The position numbers were made by a program, and so were the translations under genes. Below are positions 1 through 6,521 of a DNA stretch of 9,308 nucleotides, one piece after another. The first letter of the stretch is position 1; each line of letters opens with the position of its first letter. This DNA comes from IDS-8 sp040902105. GTDB lineage: Bacteria; Pseudomonadota; Gammaproteobacteria; Steroidobacterales; Woeseiaceae. The notes beneath the pieces were generated by a model that was given only the letters and a program-made list of their open reading frames with translations, searched no databases and had not been told where the DNA came from. The stretch is from the NCBI GenBank assembly GCA_040902105.1, contig JBBDXW010000004.1, positions 1 to 9,308 on the forward strand, read 5' to 3'.

Positions 1-11
1 TGTGGGCTTCG

Positions 12-31
12 CAAAAACATCCCTGTTTTTG
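12..31. repeat. Short A/T-rich inverted repeat near window edge
   Basis: CAAAAAC (12-18) and GTTTTTG (25-31) form a perfect 7-bp inverted repeat around the 6-base spacer ATCCCT. The stem is A/T-rich in a GC-rich setting, with no coding region across it. On the minus strand it lies about 80 bases past the stop of the ATPase-FHA gene, so it could be a weak terminator hairpin. It could equally be the end of a dispersed repeat that continues beyond base 1. The 9-mer ATCCCTGTT at its centre recurs at 1343-1351, on the other side of the gene. The inverted repeat is seen directly; its function is unknown. Confidence 0.45.
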
Positions 32-78
32 ACGATCCTGAAAGGCCCTCCCCCCAACCGAAACTCCGCCGAAACGCT

Positions 79-100
79 GCGCCGTTCATGAACGATGCGC
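79..100. repeat. Perfect 12-bp palindrome with GCGC flanks
   Basis: CGTTCATGAACG (83-94) is a perfect palindrome. It is flanked by GCGC on both sides (79-82 and 97-100), offset by a 2-base AT bulge at 95-96. It begins 12 bases beyond the stop codon of the ATPase-FHA gene (minus strand). As RNA it could form a bulged hairpin with a CATG loop, but no U-tract follows, so it is a poor intrinsic terminator. A dimeric DNA-binding protein site is the other reading. Confidence 0.4.
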
Positions 101-112
101 GCCGGAAGCCTG

Positions 113-1315
113 CTAGCCCTGCCGCTCCTTGAGTGCGGTTGGCACCTGGGCGCGCAAATCGTTGTAAACGAGTTCATGAATACCGAGGGACACGATATCG
201 CCGTCTTTCAGGCGATGTTTCTTGATGCGCTCTTCCCCGATGAACACGCCGTTGGTGCTGTTCAGATCCTCGATCGCGCAGCCGTACTGATCGCTTGATA
301 ACTGTGCGTGATGCCGGCTGACGAATTTGCTTTGAATGTAAATTTCGTTGTCGGGCGAACGGCCGATAATAATGCGCCCGGGGCCGAAAAAATGTTCGGC
401 CACGGTTTCACCCTGGTTGCGCACTTCGATACGCATCAGGTGTTCGGCTTTGCGGCCTTCACGCACGGATGCCTGTTCCGGGTGCGTACCGGCGCTGAGT
501 TCGTGTTCTTTCCAGTTCAGTTCCTCGACGGCAGCCTTGATTTCGCGTGAGGTGATTACCGTGACGTCTTCGGCAAAGGCGCACAACAACGTCGTGTCGC
601 ACAGCGTATTGATCAGGCGGGGCACGCCGCCGGTATAACGGTAGATCGTATCGAAGGCATCGTCCTTGATGAGATCTTTGGCTTTGCGCCCTGCGATCGC
701 GAGTCGATGTTCTATGTATTCGCGCATTTCCCGCCTGTCCAGCGGGCCGACATGGAAACGCAGGCGAACGCGCTGCACGAGCTGCTTCAGTTCCGGGGAA
801 TCGAGCGTTTCCTTCAACTCCGGCTGGCCGGCAAGAATGATCCGCAGCACTTTTTCCTTGTGCGTCTCAATGCCGGAGATCATGCGCACTTCCTCGAGCA
901 CCTTTTTGCTCAGGTTCTGCGCCTCGTCCACGATCAGAACGACTTTCTTCCCCTTTGCATACTGGTCAATCAGGAACATATTCAGCGTATCGAGCAGCTC
1001 CACCTTGCGCTGCTTGAACGGTTTGAAACCGAACTCGGTAAGGACCGCCTGCAGGAACTGGCTGGGCGTGAGCTGCGTCTGCGAAACCATCGCGTACACG
1101 ACGCTGTTGTCGAGTTCGCCCAGAAATGATTGCAACAGGGTGGTCTTGCCGGAACCGATCTCCCCGGTAATCACGACAAAGCCGTCGGCGAGCCAGATGG
1201 TCGATTCCATGTAGGCTTTCGCGCGGGCGTGCTGCTTGCTCCAGTAGACGAACTCCGGATCGGGGGTCAGCCGAAACGGCTGCTCTTTCAGTTTGAAATG
1301 CTCTAAATACGACAT
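113..1315 (-). CDS. ExeA/GspA-type AAA ATPase with C-terminal FHA domain
   Basis: This 400-aa protein fuses an ExeA-like AAA+ ATPase to a forkhead-associated domain. The N-terminus (YLEHFKLKEQPFRLTPDP, residues 3-20) is the usual ExeA/GspA opening, which supports the ATG at 1315. Walker A is GEIGSGKTT (51-59) and Walker B is VVLIVDEAQN (125-134). A lid region with TGGVPRLINTLCD spans 228-240. The FHA domain covers about 312-385, with GRS (318-320), SRHH (333-336) and NSTNG (352-356), the residues that normally contact phosphothreonine. No transmembrane segment or peptidoglycan-binding domain is seen, unlike Aeromonas ExeA, so the protein should be cytosolic. Related ATPases serve type II secretion or exopolysaccharide/exosortase loci, but no such genes are adjacent. 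Inference: an ATPase whose partner choice depends on Ser/Thr phosphorylation. The fold assignment is strong; the biological role is unknown. Confidence 0.9.
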   Translation of the reverse strand: MSYLEHFKLKEQPFRLTPDPEFVYWSKQHARAKAYMESTIWLADGFVVITGEIGSGKTTLLQSFLGELDNSVVYAMVSQTQLTPSQFLQAVLTEFGFKPFKQRKVELLDTLNMFLIDQYAKGKKVVLIVDEAQNLSKKVLEEVRMISGIETHKEKVLRIILAGQPELKETLDSPELKQLVQRVRLRFHVGPLDRREMREYIEHRLAIAGRKAKDLIKDDAFDTIYRYTGGVPRLINTLCDTTLLCAFAEDVTVITSREIKAAVEELNWKEHELSAGTHPEQASVREGRKAEHLMRIEVRNQGETVAEHFFGPGRIIIGRSPDNEIYIQSKFVSRHHAQLSSDQYGCAIEDLNSTNGVFIGEERIKKHRLKDGDIVSLGIHELVYNDLRAQVPTALKERQG

Positions 1316-1322
1316 CTGAGAA

Positions 1323-1328
1323 TTTATA
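1323..1328 (-). promoter_or_regulatory. Candidate -10 box directly upstream of the ATPase-FHA gene
   Basis: On the minus strand TATAAA (1328-1323) lies exactly 7 bases (TTCTCAG) before the ATG at 1315. That would place transcription start at or next to the start codon. No Shine-Dalgarno sequence is present and no good -35 box is found 16-18 bases upstream. If it is used, the message would be leaderless. It may also be a chance A/T-rich stretch, with the real promoter further up in 1330-1440. Confidence 0.3.
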
Positions 1329-1400
1329 AGCCGAAGTCAAATATCCCTGTTAGTTCAACACTCTGGCGTCGCCCGGGACTTAAGTTACCGCATTCTAGCG

Positions 1401-1435
1401 GTCCGAACTAGGTCGAACCGCGAGCTACGTCGAAC
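1401..1435. repeat. Three imperfect GTCGAAC direct repeats
   Basis: GTCCGAAC (1401-1408), GTCGAAC (1412-1418) and GTCGAAC (1429-1435) lie between the purK stop and the start of the ATPase-FHA gene. A small inverted repeat, ACCGC/GCGGT (1387-1391 and 1398-1402), sits beside them without a T-tract. The repeats could be operator sites for the downstream gene, or chance. The rest of 1316-1440 shows nothing else I can name. Confidence 0.25.
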
Positions 1436-1440
1436 ATTTG

Positions 1441-2523
1441 TCAATTGCCCAGAACTTTCAGGGCTTTAGAGAGCATCTGATCGCGTGTCGCGGCGTCGGG
1501 CGCCACAATTGTAAGGTGTCCCAGCTTCCGGCCAGGCCTCGCTACCTTTCCGTACTCGTGCAGGTGAAAGCCTGCGGTTGTCAGGAGTTCGGGTTTGTGC
1601 GGCAGCGAACCGATCAGATTGATCATTCCAGCATGGCCAATGCTAGCAGGTTCGCCGAGCGGCAGATCGAGAATCGCCCGCAGATGATTCCCGAACTGGC
1701 TGGTTTTCGACCCTTCAATCGTCCAGTGGCCCGAGTTGTGCACCCTGGGCGCGAACTCGTTCGCCAGCACGCGGTCGCCAATCACAAACAATTCGAGCGC
1801 GAGTATGCCGACATAGTCGAGGTGTGTCAGCAGCTCCGTGAGGTGCCGCGTTGCGGCCCGTGCCACCTCCGATCCCTCGGCCGGCGCACTCGATACGCGC
1901 AGAATGCCGTCCCGATGTTCATTCTGCGTCATGGGATACACGACGATTTCGCCGCGCGGTGAACGGGCGCCGATGACGGATACCTCCCGGTCGAAGGCGA
2001 TCCACTGCTCGGCGATCAGCGGGTTGCCTTTGGCGCCAACCCAGGCACGGTCCGCATCGTCGTCACTCCGGATGACTGCCTGACCCTTGCCGTCATAACC
2101 AAGGCGGCGCGTTTTCAGTACCAGCGGGAGGCCGATCGAACGCATCGCAGCGGCAAGCTCATGCCGCGACGAGACCGCCTGATAGGCGGGTACCGGAATG
2201 TCCAGGGCCTCGAAAAGTTTTTTTTCCCGCAGCCTGTCCTGCGCATGCTCGAGCGCGGCTGCAGGCGGAAATACCGGGACGCTCCGCGACAGCTTCACGA
2301 GTGTTGCGACCGGAACGTTCTCGAACTCATAGGTCACGACGTCGCAGCCTGCGAGGAGGGCGAGCCCTTCTTCGCTGTCGAATGGCTTCGACAATACCTG
2401 GCCCACGACCCGTGCAGGAGGATTATCCGCCGGATCGACAAACGCGAACTCGAGGTCCAGCGGTTTTCCGGCATGCCCCAGCATCCGGCCGAGCTGGCCG
2501 GCGCCTATGATCCCGACCCTCAT
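1441..2523 (-). CDS. purK: 5-(carboxyamino)imidazole ribonucleotide synthase (PurK)
   Basis: PurK uses ATP and bicarbonate to carboxylate AIR to N5-CAIR in the cytosol, in de novo purine synthesis. The 360-aa protein has the expected ATP-grasp layout. The N-terminal dinucleotide-like loop is GIIGAGQLGRML (4-15), the ATP-binding segment is KTRRLGYDGKGQ (137-148), and the C-terminal metal and substrate region is LALEL (241-245) followed by NEFAPRVHNSGHW (255-267), the PurK hallmark. An in-frame ATG at 2607 would add 28 residues overlapping purE that do not resemble the family. The ATG at 2523, directly before RVGIIGAG, is therefore chosen; it has no obvious Shine-Dalgarno and follows the purE stop by 7 bases, so translational coupling is likely. 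It is the last gene of the darP-purE-purK cluster. The length is typical and all key motifs are intact. Confidence 0.96.
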   Translation of the reverse strand: MRVGIIGAGQLGRMLGHAGKPLDLEFAFVDPADNPPARVVGQVLSKPFDSEEGLALLAGCDVVTYEFENVPVATLVKLSRSVPVFPPAAALEHAQDRLREKKLFEALDIPVPAYQAVSSRHELAAAMRSIGLPLVLKTRRLGYDGKGQAVIRSDDDADRAWVGAKGNPLIAEQWIAFDREVSVIGARSPRGEIVVYPMTQNEHRDGILRVSSAPAEGSEVARAATRHLTELLTHLDYVGILALELFVIGDRVLANEFAPRVHNSGHWTIEGSKTSQFGNHLRAILDLPLGEPASIGHAGMINLIGSLPHKPELLTTAGFHLHEYGKVARPGRKLGHLTIVAPDAATRDQMLSKALKVLGN

Positions 2524-2530
2524 CACGGTG

Positions 2531-3040
2531 TTACGTGCCGGCTCGCGGGTCGGGATTCGACAACACCGAGTCAGTCTGCCGGTTGCGATACGCGTCCAGA
2601 GCCGCACCGGCGCGATTGTCGCTGATCGCCAGAATCGCCGCGGCGAGCAGCGCGGCGTTGATCGCGCCGGCCTTGCCGATTGCCATGCTTCCGACCGGAA
2701 TCCCGGCGGGCATTTGTGCGATCGACAACAGCGAGTCTACCCCGCGGAGGGCTTTCGACCGGATCGGCACGCCCAGCACCGGCAGCCGTGTTTTCGCGGC
2801 CGTCATGCCCGGCAGATGGGCGGCGCCTCCGGCGCCCGCGATGATGACTTTCAATCCGCGATCGATCGCAGTGGCCGCATATTCGAAGAGGAGATCGGGC
2901 GTGCGATGTGCCGACACGACCTGCACGTCGCAGGCTATGCCCAGTTCCTCCAGGGTCGTCACCGCGTGCCGCATCGTTTCCCAGTCCGACCGGGAGCCCA
3001 TGATGATTCCAACCGCTGCATTCGTTGTTCCGCTGTTCAT
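2531..3040 (-). CDS. purE: N5-carboxyaminoimidazole ribonucleotide mutase (PurE, class I)
   Basis: PurE moves the carboxyl group of N5-CAIR to carbon 4, giving CAIR, directly after PurK. The 169-aa protein shows MGSRSDWETM (14-23), SAHRTPD (43-49) with the general acid/base His at 45, and the loop GAGGAAHLPGM. The segment SLLSIAQMPAGIPVGSMAIG with a following KAGAINAA is typical of class I enzymes, and the C-terminal NPDPR matches the enterobacterial enzyme. Class I PurE needs a PurK partner, which is encoded 7 bases downstream. The ATG at 3040 overlaps the darP stop in an ATGA tetranucleotide and is preceded by a good Shine-Dalgarno, GGGAG (3049-3045), 4 bases from the start. The family forms a homo-octamer (known). 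The assignment is secure. Confidence 0.97.
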   Translation of the reverse strand: MNSGTTNAAVGIIMGSRSDWETMRHAVTTLEELGIACDVQVVSAHRTPDLLFEYAATAIDRGLKVIIAGAGGAAHLPGMTAAKTRLPVLGVPIRSKALRGVDSLLSIAQMPAGIPVGSMAIGKAGAINAALLAAAILAISDNRAGAALDAYRNRQTDSVLSNPDPRAGT

Positions 3041-3540
3041 TGATCTCCCGGTGCCTGTGAGGCGGCCAGCTCTCCATACACTTCGCGAAAAATGCGGCGG
3101 CGCACGCTGCGTTGCGCGGGCTCGCTTTTCGCAGCATCCAGTTCCCGCAGCAGTTTTTCAAGGCTTGCACCGGAACGGCCGGTCCGCTCGGCAAACTCGA
3201 CCGCGGCTGCGGGACCTTCGGCGGAAATCCGGTCACGCCATTGTTCCGCTTCGCGAAATCTGTCCGTGGCCAACCTGTCCTGCCGTCCCAATGCGTCCAG
3301 GGACGATTGAATGGAGTCGGCGTTCGCTTCGCGCATGAGTTTGCCGATGAGTTGCCGTTGACGCCGCAATGCGCTGCGCGATCGAATATTCTTGGCGCGA
3401 ACAACCGCCTCGAAAAGCGGCTCATCCAGCGCCATTTTTTCGAGCTCACCGAGTTCAAGCGGAATCAGTTTTTCTCCCAGGGCCTGCAACGCCAGGTCGT
3501 CCCTCTTACGCGCGCTTTTGCTGGGCTTTGCGCCGTTCAC
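3037..3540 (-). CDS. darP: Dual-action ribosomal maturation protein DarP (YjgA/DUF615)
   Basis: This 167-aa highly charged, mostly helical protein matches the DarP/YjgA family, which binds pre-50S particles during late ribosome assembly in E. coli. Visible family features are the N-terminal SARKRDDLALQALGEKLI (9-26), a PL segment near 41, the signature RRQRQLIGKLMR (59-70), and a C-terminal helix with RRRIFREVYGEL (147-158). It is slightly shorter than the 183-aa E. coli protein because the acidic N-terminal tail is reduced. The start is GTG at 3540, with GAGG (3555-3552) 11 bases upstream. It is the first gene of a cluster with purE (4-base ATGA overlap) and purK. It is divergent from pmbA; yjgA and pmbA are also neighbours in E. 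coli. The family call is firm; the role is taken from the family. Confidence 0.92.
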   Translation of the reverse strand: MNGAKPSKSARKRDDLALQALGEKLIPLELGELEKMALDEPLFEAVVRAKNIRSRSALRRQRQLIGKLMREANADSIQSSLDALGRQDRLATDRFREAEQWRDRISAEGPAAAVEFAERTGRSGASLEKLLRELDAAKSEPAQRSVRRRIFREVYGELAASQAPGDQ

Positions 3541-3581
3541 CCGCTAAGCTACCTCAAGGTCGGTCGTGCGAGTAGTGCGGC

Positions 3582-3587
3582 ATAGTA
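3582..3587 (-). promoter_or_regulatory. Candidate extended -10 for darP-purE-purK
   Basis: On the minus strand the sequence TGATACTATG contains TACTAT (3587-3582) preceded by TGA, fitting an extended -10 (TGnTATAAT-like). It would start transcription about 35 bases before the darP GTG. No strong -35 is visible, as expected for an extended -10 type. The opposite strand reads TAGTAT here and could serve pmbA, but lacks a -35. No PurR-type operator is recognisable in the divergent region. Confidence 0.3.
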
Positions 3588-3668
3588 TCACGGCGCACCG
3601 TGCCGAATCGCAGTGCGGCCGCATTCACACCCGTCACCCGGGAAAAATCGAAAGGTACAAATCGCAAC

Positions 3669-5015
3669 ATGAGCGTACAGGGACATCGTGCGGCGCTGGA
3701 TCAACGCGCGCTCGAGAGTATTGTAGAACTGGTATTAAATGAAGCTCGCAAGTGCGGCGCCGATCAGGCGGAGGCGGCGGCGAGTCACGATATCGGGCTG
3801 AGCGCGACAGCGAGGCTCGGCGATGTCGAAAATCTGGAGTACACGAACGACCGCGGTGTCGGCGTAACGATTTACTCAGGATCACGCAAGGGCAGCGCGA
3901 GCACCTCTGACTTTAATTCCGAGGCGTTACGCGAGGCCGTGGCCAAAGCCTGCTCATTTGCGAAATACACCGCGCCGGACAAGTACGCAGGACTCGCCGA
4001 CAGGGAGTTCATGGCGTCGAATCCGCCGGACCTCGACCTGGCGCATGCATGGGAGCTCGGCTCGGAGCAGGCGATCCGGCTTGCCATCGAATGCGAGGAC
4101 GCCGCGCGCTCATTCGACAAGCGGATCAGCAACTCCGAAGGCGCGACTGTCGCTACGAATGCCGGCGTCCGGGCTTACGGCAACTCGCACGGGTTCATCG
4201 GCAGCTACCGGAAGACGAGTCACAGCATGAGTTGCGTTGTAGTCGGTGAGAGTAACGGCGACATGGAACGCGACCACTATTACAGCGCTGCGCGTGACCC
4301 TTCTGACCTGGAGTCCGCGCGAAATATCGGCCGCACGGCGGCGCGCCGTACCGTCGAAAGACTGGGTGCGCGCAAAATCAAGACGGTCAAATCGCCGGTT
4401 TTATTCGCCCCGGAAATTGCACGCGGCTTCATCGGGCACGCCATAGGTGCGATTGCAGGCGGCGCGCAATATCGGCGATCCTCATTTTTGCTGGACGCCG
4501 CGGGCGAGCAGATTTTTCCGGATTTTTTCCGCATAGAAGAACGTCCCCACATACCGAAAGGCCTTGCAAGCGCGCCATATGATGCGGAAGGCGTTGCGAC
4601 CAGCGACAGGGACATCGTAGTCAACGGCATATTGCAGGGCTATGTTCTGAGCACTTACTCGGCGCGTCGACTCGGGCTCGTTACCACGGGGAACGCTGGC
4701 GGCTCGCACAATCTGATCGTGCCCGGCAACGCAGCAGACCTGCACGAATTGTTGAAAATGATGGGCAACGGGCTGCTCGTCTACGAACTGATCGGACAAG
4801 GCGTGAACGGCGTTACGGGAGATTACTCTCGAGGCGCGGTCGGCTTCTGGGTCGAGAATGGCGAGATCGCGTTTCCGGTGCACGAGGTCACCATCGCGGG
4901 CAACCTGAAAGAGTTGTACAAACGCATTCGCGCAGTCGGGCGCGACCAGGACCTGCGCGGCGGCATCCGTTGCGGGTCGTTGCTGGTCGACGGCATGACC
5001 ATCGCGGGCGCCTGA
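3669..5015 (+). CDS. pmbA: Metalloprotease TldD/PmbA family subunit PmbA (TldE)
   Basis: PmbA (TldE) is the non-catalytic-metal subunit of the cytosolic TldD/TldE heterodimeric protease, known in E. coli for microcin B17 maturation and CcdA degradation. Taking the ATG at 3669, the 448-aa protein matches the usual length. Visible blocks are LGDVENLEYTNDRGVGVTIY (50-69), the GSRKGSAST run (71-79), GNSHGFIGSY (171-180), NGDMERD (196-202) and GAIAGGAQYRRSSFLLD (260-276). The C-terminus has GQGVNGVTGDYSRGAVGFWV (377-396) and TIAGNLKEL (408-416). The HExxxH zinc motif of TldD is absent, as expected for this subunit. A GTG at 3600 would extend the protein by 23 unconserved residues without a ribosome site. 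The chosen ATG has AAAGG about 13 bases upstream, a rather long spacing. TldD is not in the window and must be encoded elsewhere. It is divergent from darP and convergent with the yihY-like gene. Confidence 0.94.
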   Translation: MSVQGHRAALDQRALESIVELVLNEARKCGADQAEAAASHDIGLSATARLGDVENLEYTNDRGVGVTIYSGSRKGSASTSDFNSEALREAVAKACSFAKYTAPDKYAGLADREFMASNPPDLDLAHAWELGSEQAIRLAIECEDAARSFDKRISNSEGATVATNAGVRAYGNSHGFIGSYRKTSHSMSCVVVGESNGDMERDHYYSAARDPSDLESARNIGRTAARRTVERLGARKIKTVKSPVLFAPEIARGFIGHAIGAIAGGAQYRRSSFLLDAAGEQIFPDFFRIEERPHIPKGLASAPYDAEGVATSDRDIVVNGILQGYVLSTYSARRLGLVTTGNAGGSHNLIVPGNAADLHELLKMMGNGLLVYELIGQGVNGVTGDYSRGAVGFWVENGEIAFPVHEVTIAGNLKELYKRIRAVGRDQDLRGGIRCGSLLVDGMTIAGA

Positions 5016-5073
5016 CGGAAGCGCAGTTCCCCGGGGAGTCCGGCAGGGCGAACGGTTCTTCCTTACTGCATTA

Positions 5074-6393
5074 CTATTTATTTTTCTGCGCGCGGTCCAG
5101 AAGGTCGGACAGTGTGCGAGTGCCGGCAACATCGCCCACCGCCTTTTCGAGTTGCTCACCGATCGCCTCGACGTCGGCCGTCCAGGACGGGCCGCGATAC
5201 GATCCGGTATCGCCGCGCTGCCGGACGACCTCGAGAATATCCGCAACCTGAATGCGAGAGACTTCGCGACCCGGCAGTAATTCTTCCTTCTCGGTCACGA
5301 TCAACAGGCCGTCATTCTCCAGTCTGTTGGCGATCGGTGCCAATGCAATCGACGGCACCTTGAGTTCTGTACAGATACCATCGAGCGTGATTTTTCTGTC
5401 CTTGTCGCGAAAAGCCTGCCCGACGAGGTACATGATATTCAGGGCGAGACATTCACGCATCGAATTTGACAGGCTCGGTTCGCGGCGGCCGATGCGCAGG
5501 AATGCAGGGCGCTGATGATAAAACGCGAGCTGGGCGCCAATCAGCAGAACCAGCCAGCTGAGGTAAAGCCAGATAAGGGTTGTTATGGCGAGGGCGAACC
5601 CCGAATAGATCAGCTGTCGCTGCGTCGCATAGACGACGAAGGTCGTATAAATTACGCCCATGCCCGCCCACATGCAGCCGCCTACGACACCGCCGATCAG
5701 GGCGGATCTGAATTTCACTTTGGTATTCGGCACGAACATGTAGAGAAAGATAAAAACGCCGGTGATCAGCAAATAGGGAGTGAACTTGCCTGCCCCGACA
5801 AATACCGGCCCCAGGGCATCATTGGCGAGCACCATCTGCACAAAGGTGTTGCTGCGGATGGAAGCGATCATGCCGAGGGCGATCACGACGATCACGGGAC
5901 CGACCAGCAACACGACGAGGTATTCGGAGAAGCGGCGCGCCAGGCTTCGCGGCTGCCCCACGTGCCACGCGTAGTTAAAGCTTTCCTCGACCTTCTGCAC
6001 CATGGAAACCGCGGTGAAGATAAAAAACGCCAGGCTGACGCCGCCCAGCAGGCCCCCTTTGACATTGTCGACAAGGCTGATGACCTGATCGGTGATCTCC
6101 TGTCCCTGCTCACCCAGCGGCGCCAGTGCCTCGTACAGGAGCGGCCTCAGATTGTTGTGCACACCGAGGCCCTGCAACACGGAAAAGCTCATCGCGATCA
6201 GCGGTACCACCGAGAGCAGCGTCGTATAGACCAGGCTCATGGCCCGGAGCGTGAGCTGTCCGCCCAGAATGTCGCGGATCAGCGCGTACAGATATTGCAG
6301 CACCTTCGCGGCTGCCCGCCCCGGCGTGCCCTTTTTCTGAAGCACATTGCCCCAGACAAGCGTTTCGAATTTTGCGTGCAGTTCCGGGATCAT
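5074..6393 (-). CDS. YihY/UPF0761 family inner-membrane protein with cytoplasmic C-terminal domain
   Basis: This 439-aa polytopic membrane protein belongs to the YihY (UPF0761) family, once misnamed ribonuclease BN. Six hydrophobic segments are visible at about 51-77, 115-131, 155-179, 203-222, 231-255 and 265-291. Family motifs include LTLRAMSLVYTTLLSVVPL (47-65), EESFNYAWHV (136-145) and IYSGFALAITTLIWLYLSW (262-280). A soluble tail of about 140 residues follows. Residues 315-385 look like a winged helix (a helix, ITLDGICTEL, a helix with NRLENDGLLI), as in the longer proteobacterial members. The ATG at 6393 gives the conserved MIPELHAKFETLVWGN start; an in-frame ATG at 6531 would overlap the divergent neighbour and adds an unconserved leader. 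The biochemical role is unknown; transport or envelope functions have been suggested for relatives. A TACAAT box (6438-6433, minus strand) about 40 bases upstream could be its -10, without a clear -35. Confidence 0.88.
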   Translation of the reverse strand: MIPELHAKFETLVWGNVLQKKGTPGRAAAKVLQYLYALIRDILGGQLTLRAMSLVYTTLLSVVPLIAMSFSVLQGLGVHNNLRPLLYEALAPLGEQGQEITDQVISLVDNVKGGLLGGVSLAFFIFTAVSMVQKVEESFNYAWHVGQPRSLARRFSEYLVVLLVGPVIVVIALGMIASIRSNTFVQMVLANDALGPVFVGAGKFTPYLLITGVFIFLYMFVPNTKVKFRSALIGGVVGGCMWAGMGVIYTTFVVYATQRQLIYSGFALAITTLIWLYLSWLVLLIGAQLAFYHQRPAFLRIGRREPSLSNSMRECLALNIMYLVGQAFRDKDRKITLDGICTELKVPSIALAPIANRLENDGLLIVTEKEELLPGREVSRIQVADILEVVRQRGDTGSYRGPSWTADVEAIGEQLEKAVGDVAGTRTLSDLLDRAQKNK

Positions 6394-6521
6394 TACCGTT
6401 GGTTCGGTTTGCTCAGGTCGCTGTGCCCGGGGATTGTACCTCAGTGCCCTGTCATCTATGCGTCGTGATAAGGTGATGAAGAACATCGGGCCCGATGCAT
6501 TGAACCGATGACGGAAAGGCC

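Noticed and set aside
707..1129. Open frame of 140 codons antisense to the ATPase-FHA gene
   Set aside because: It mirrors the ATPase codons on the opposite strand and has no ribosome site or family motif.
2524..2607. 28-residue N-terminal extension of PurK from an upstream ATG
   Set aside because: It overlaps purE coding sequence and lacks family similarity; the conserved PurK N-terminus begins at the ATG at 2523.
2571..3458. Open frame of 295 codons on the minus strand spanning darP and purE in another frame
   Set aside because: The Arg/Gly-rich translation is typical of an out-of-frame GC-rich shadow; darP and purE in their own frames have clear family motifs.
3600..3668. 23-residue extension of PmbA from a GTG
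   Set aside because: No ribosome site and no family similarity; starting at 3669 gives the standard length of 448 aa.
5016..5073. Possible bidirectional terminator between pmbA and the yihY-like gene
   Set aside because: Only a 4-bp CCGG stem and scattered complementarity were found, with no stable stem plus T-tract in either direction.
4482..5246. Open frame of 254 codons antisense to the end of pmbA and running into the yihY-like gene
   Set aside because: It overlaps two strongly supported genes and has no recognisable domain.
6434..6462. Possible -35/-10 pair (TTGTAC, 17 bases, TATGCG) for the BtuF-like gene
   Set aside because: Each box matches consensus at only about half its positions, too weak to annotate.
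5515..6468. Open frame of 317 codons on the plus strand, antisense to the yihY-like gene, rich in His, Asp and Gln
   Set aside because: It is an antisense shadow of a well-supported membrane protein in high-GC DNA. The composition is that expected from reversed hydrophobic codons, and no domain is recognisable.
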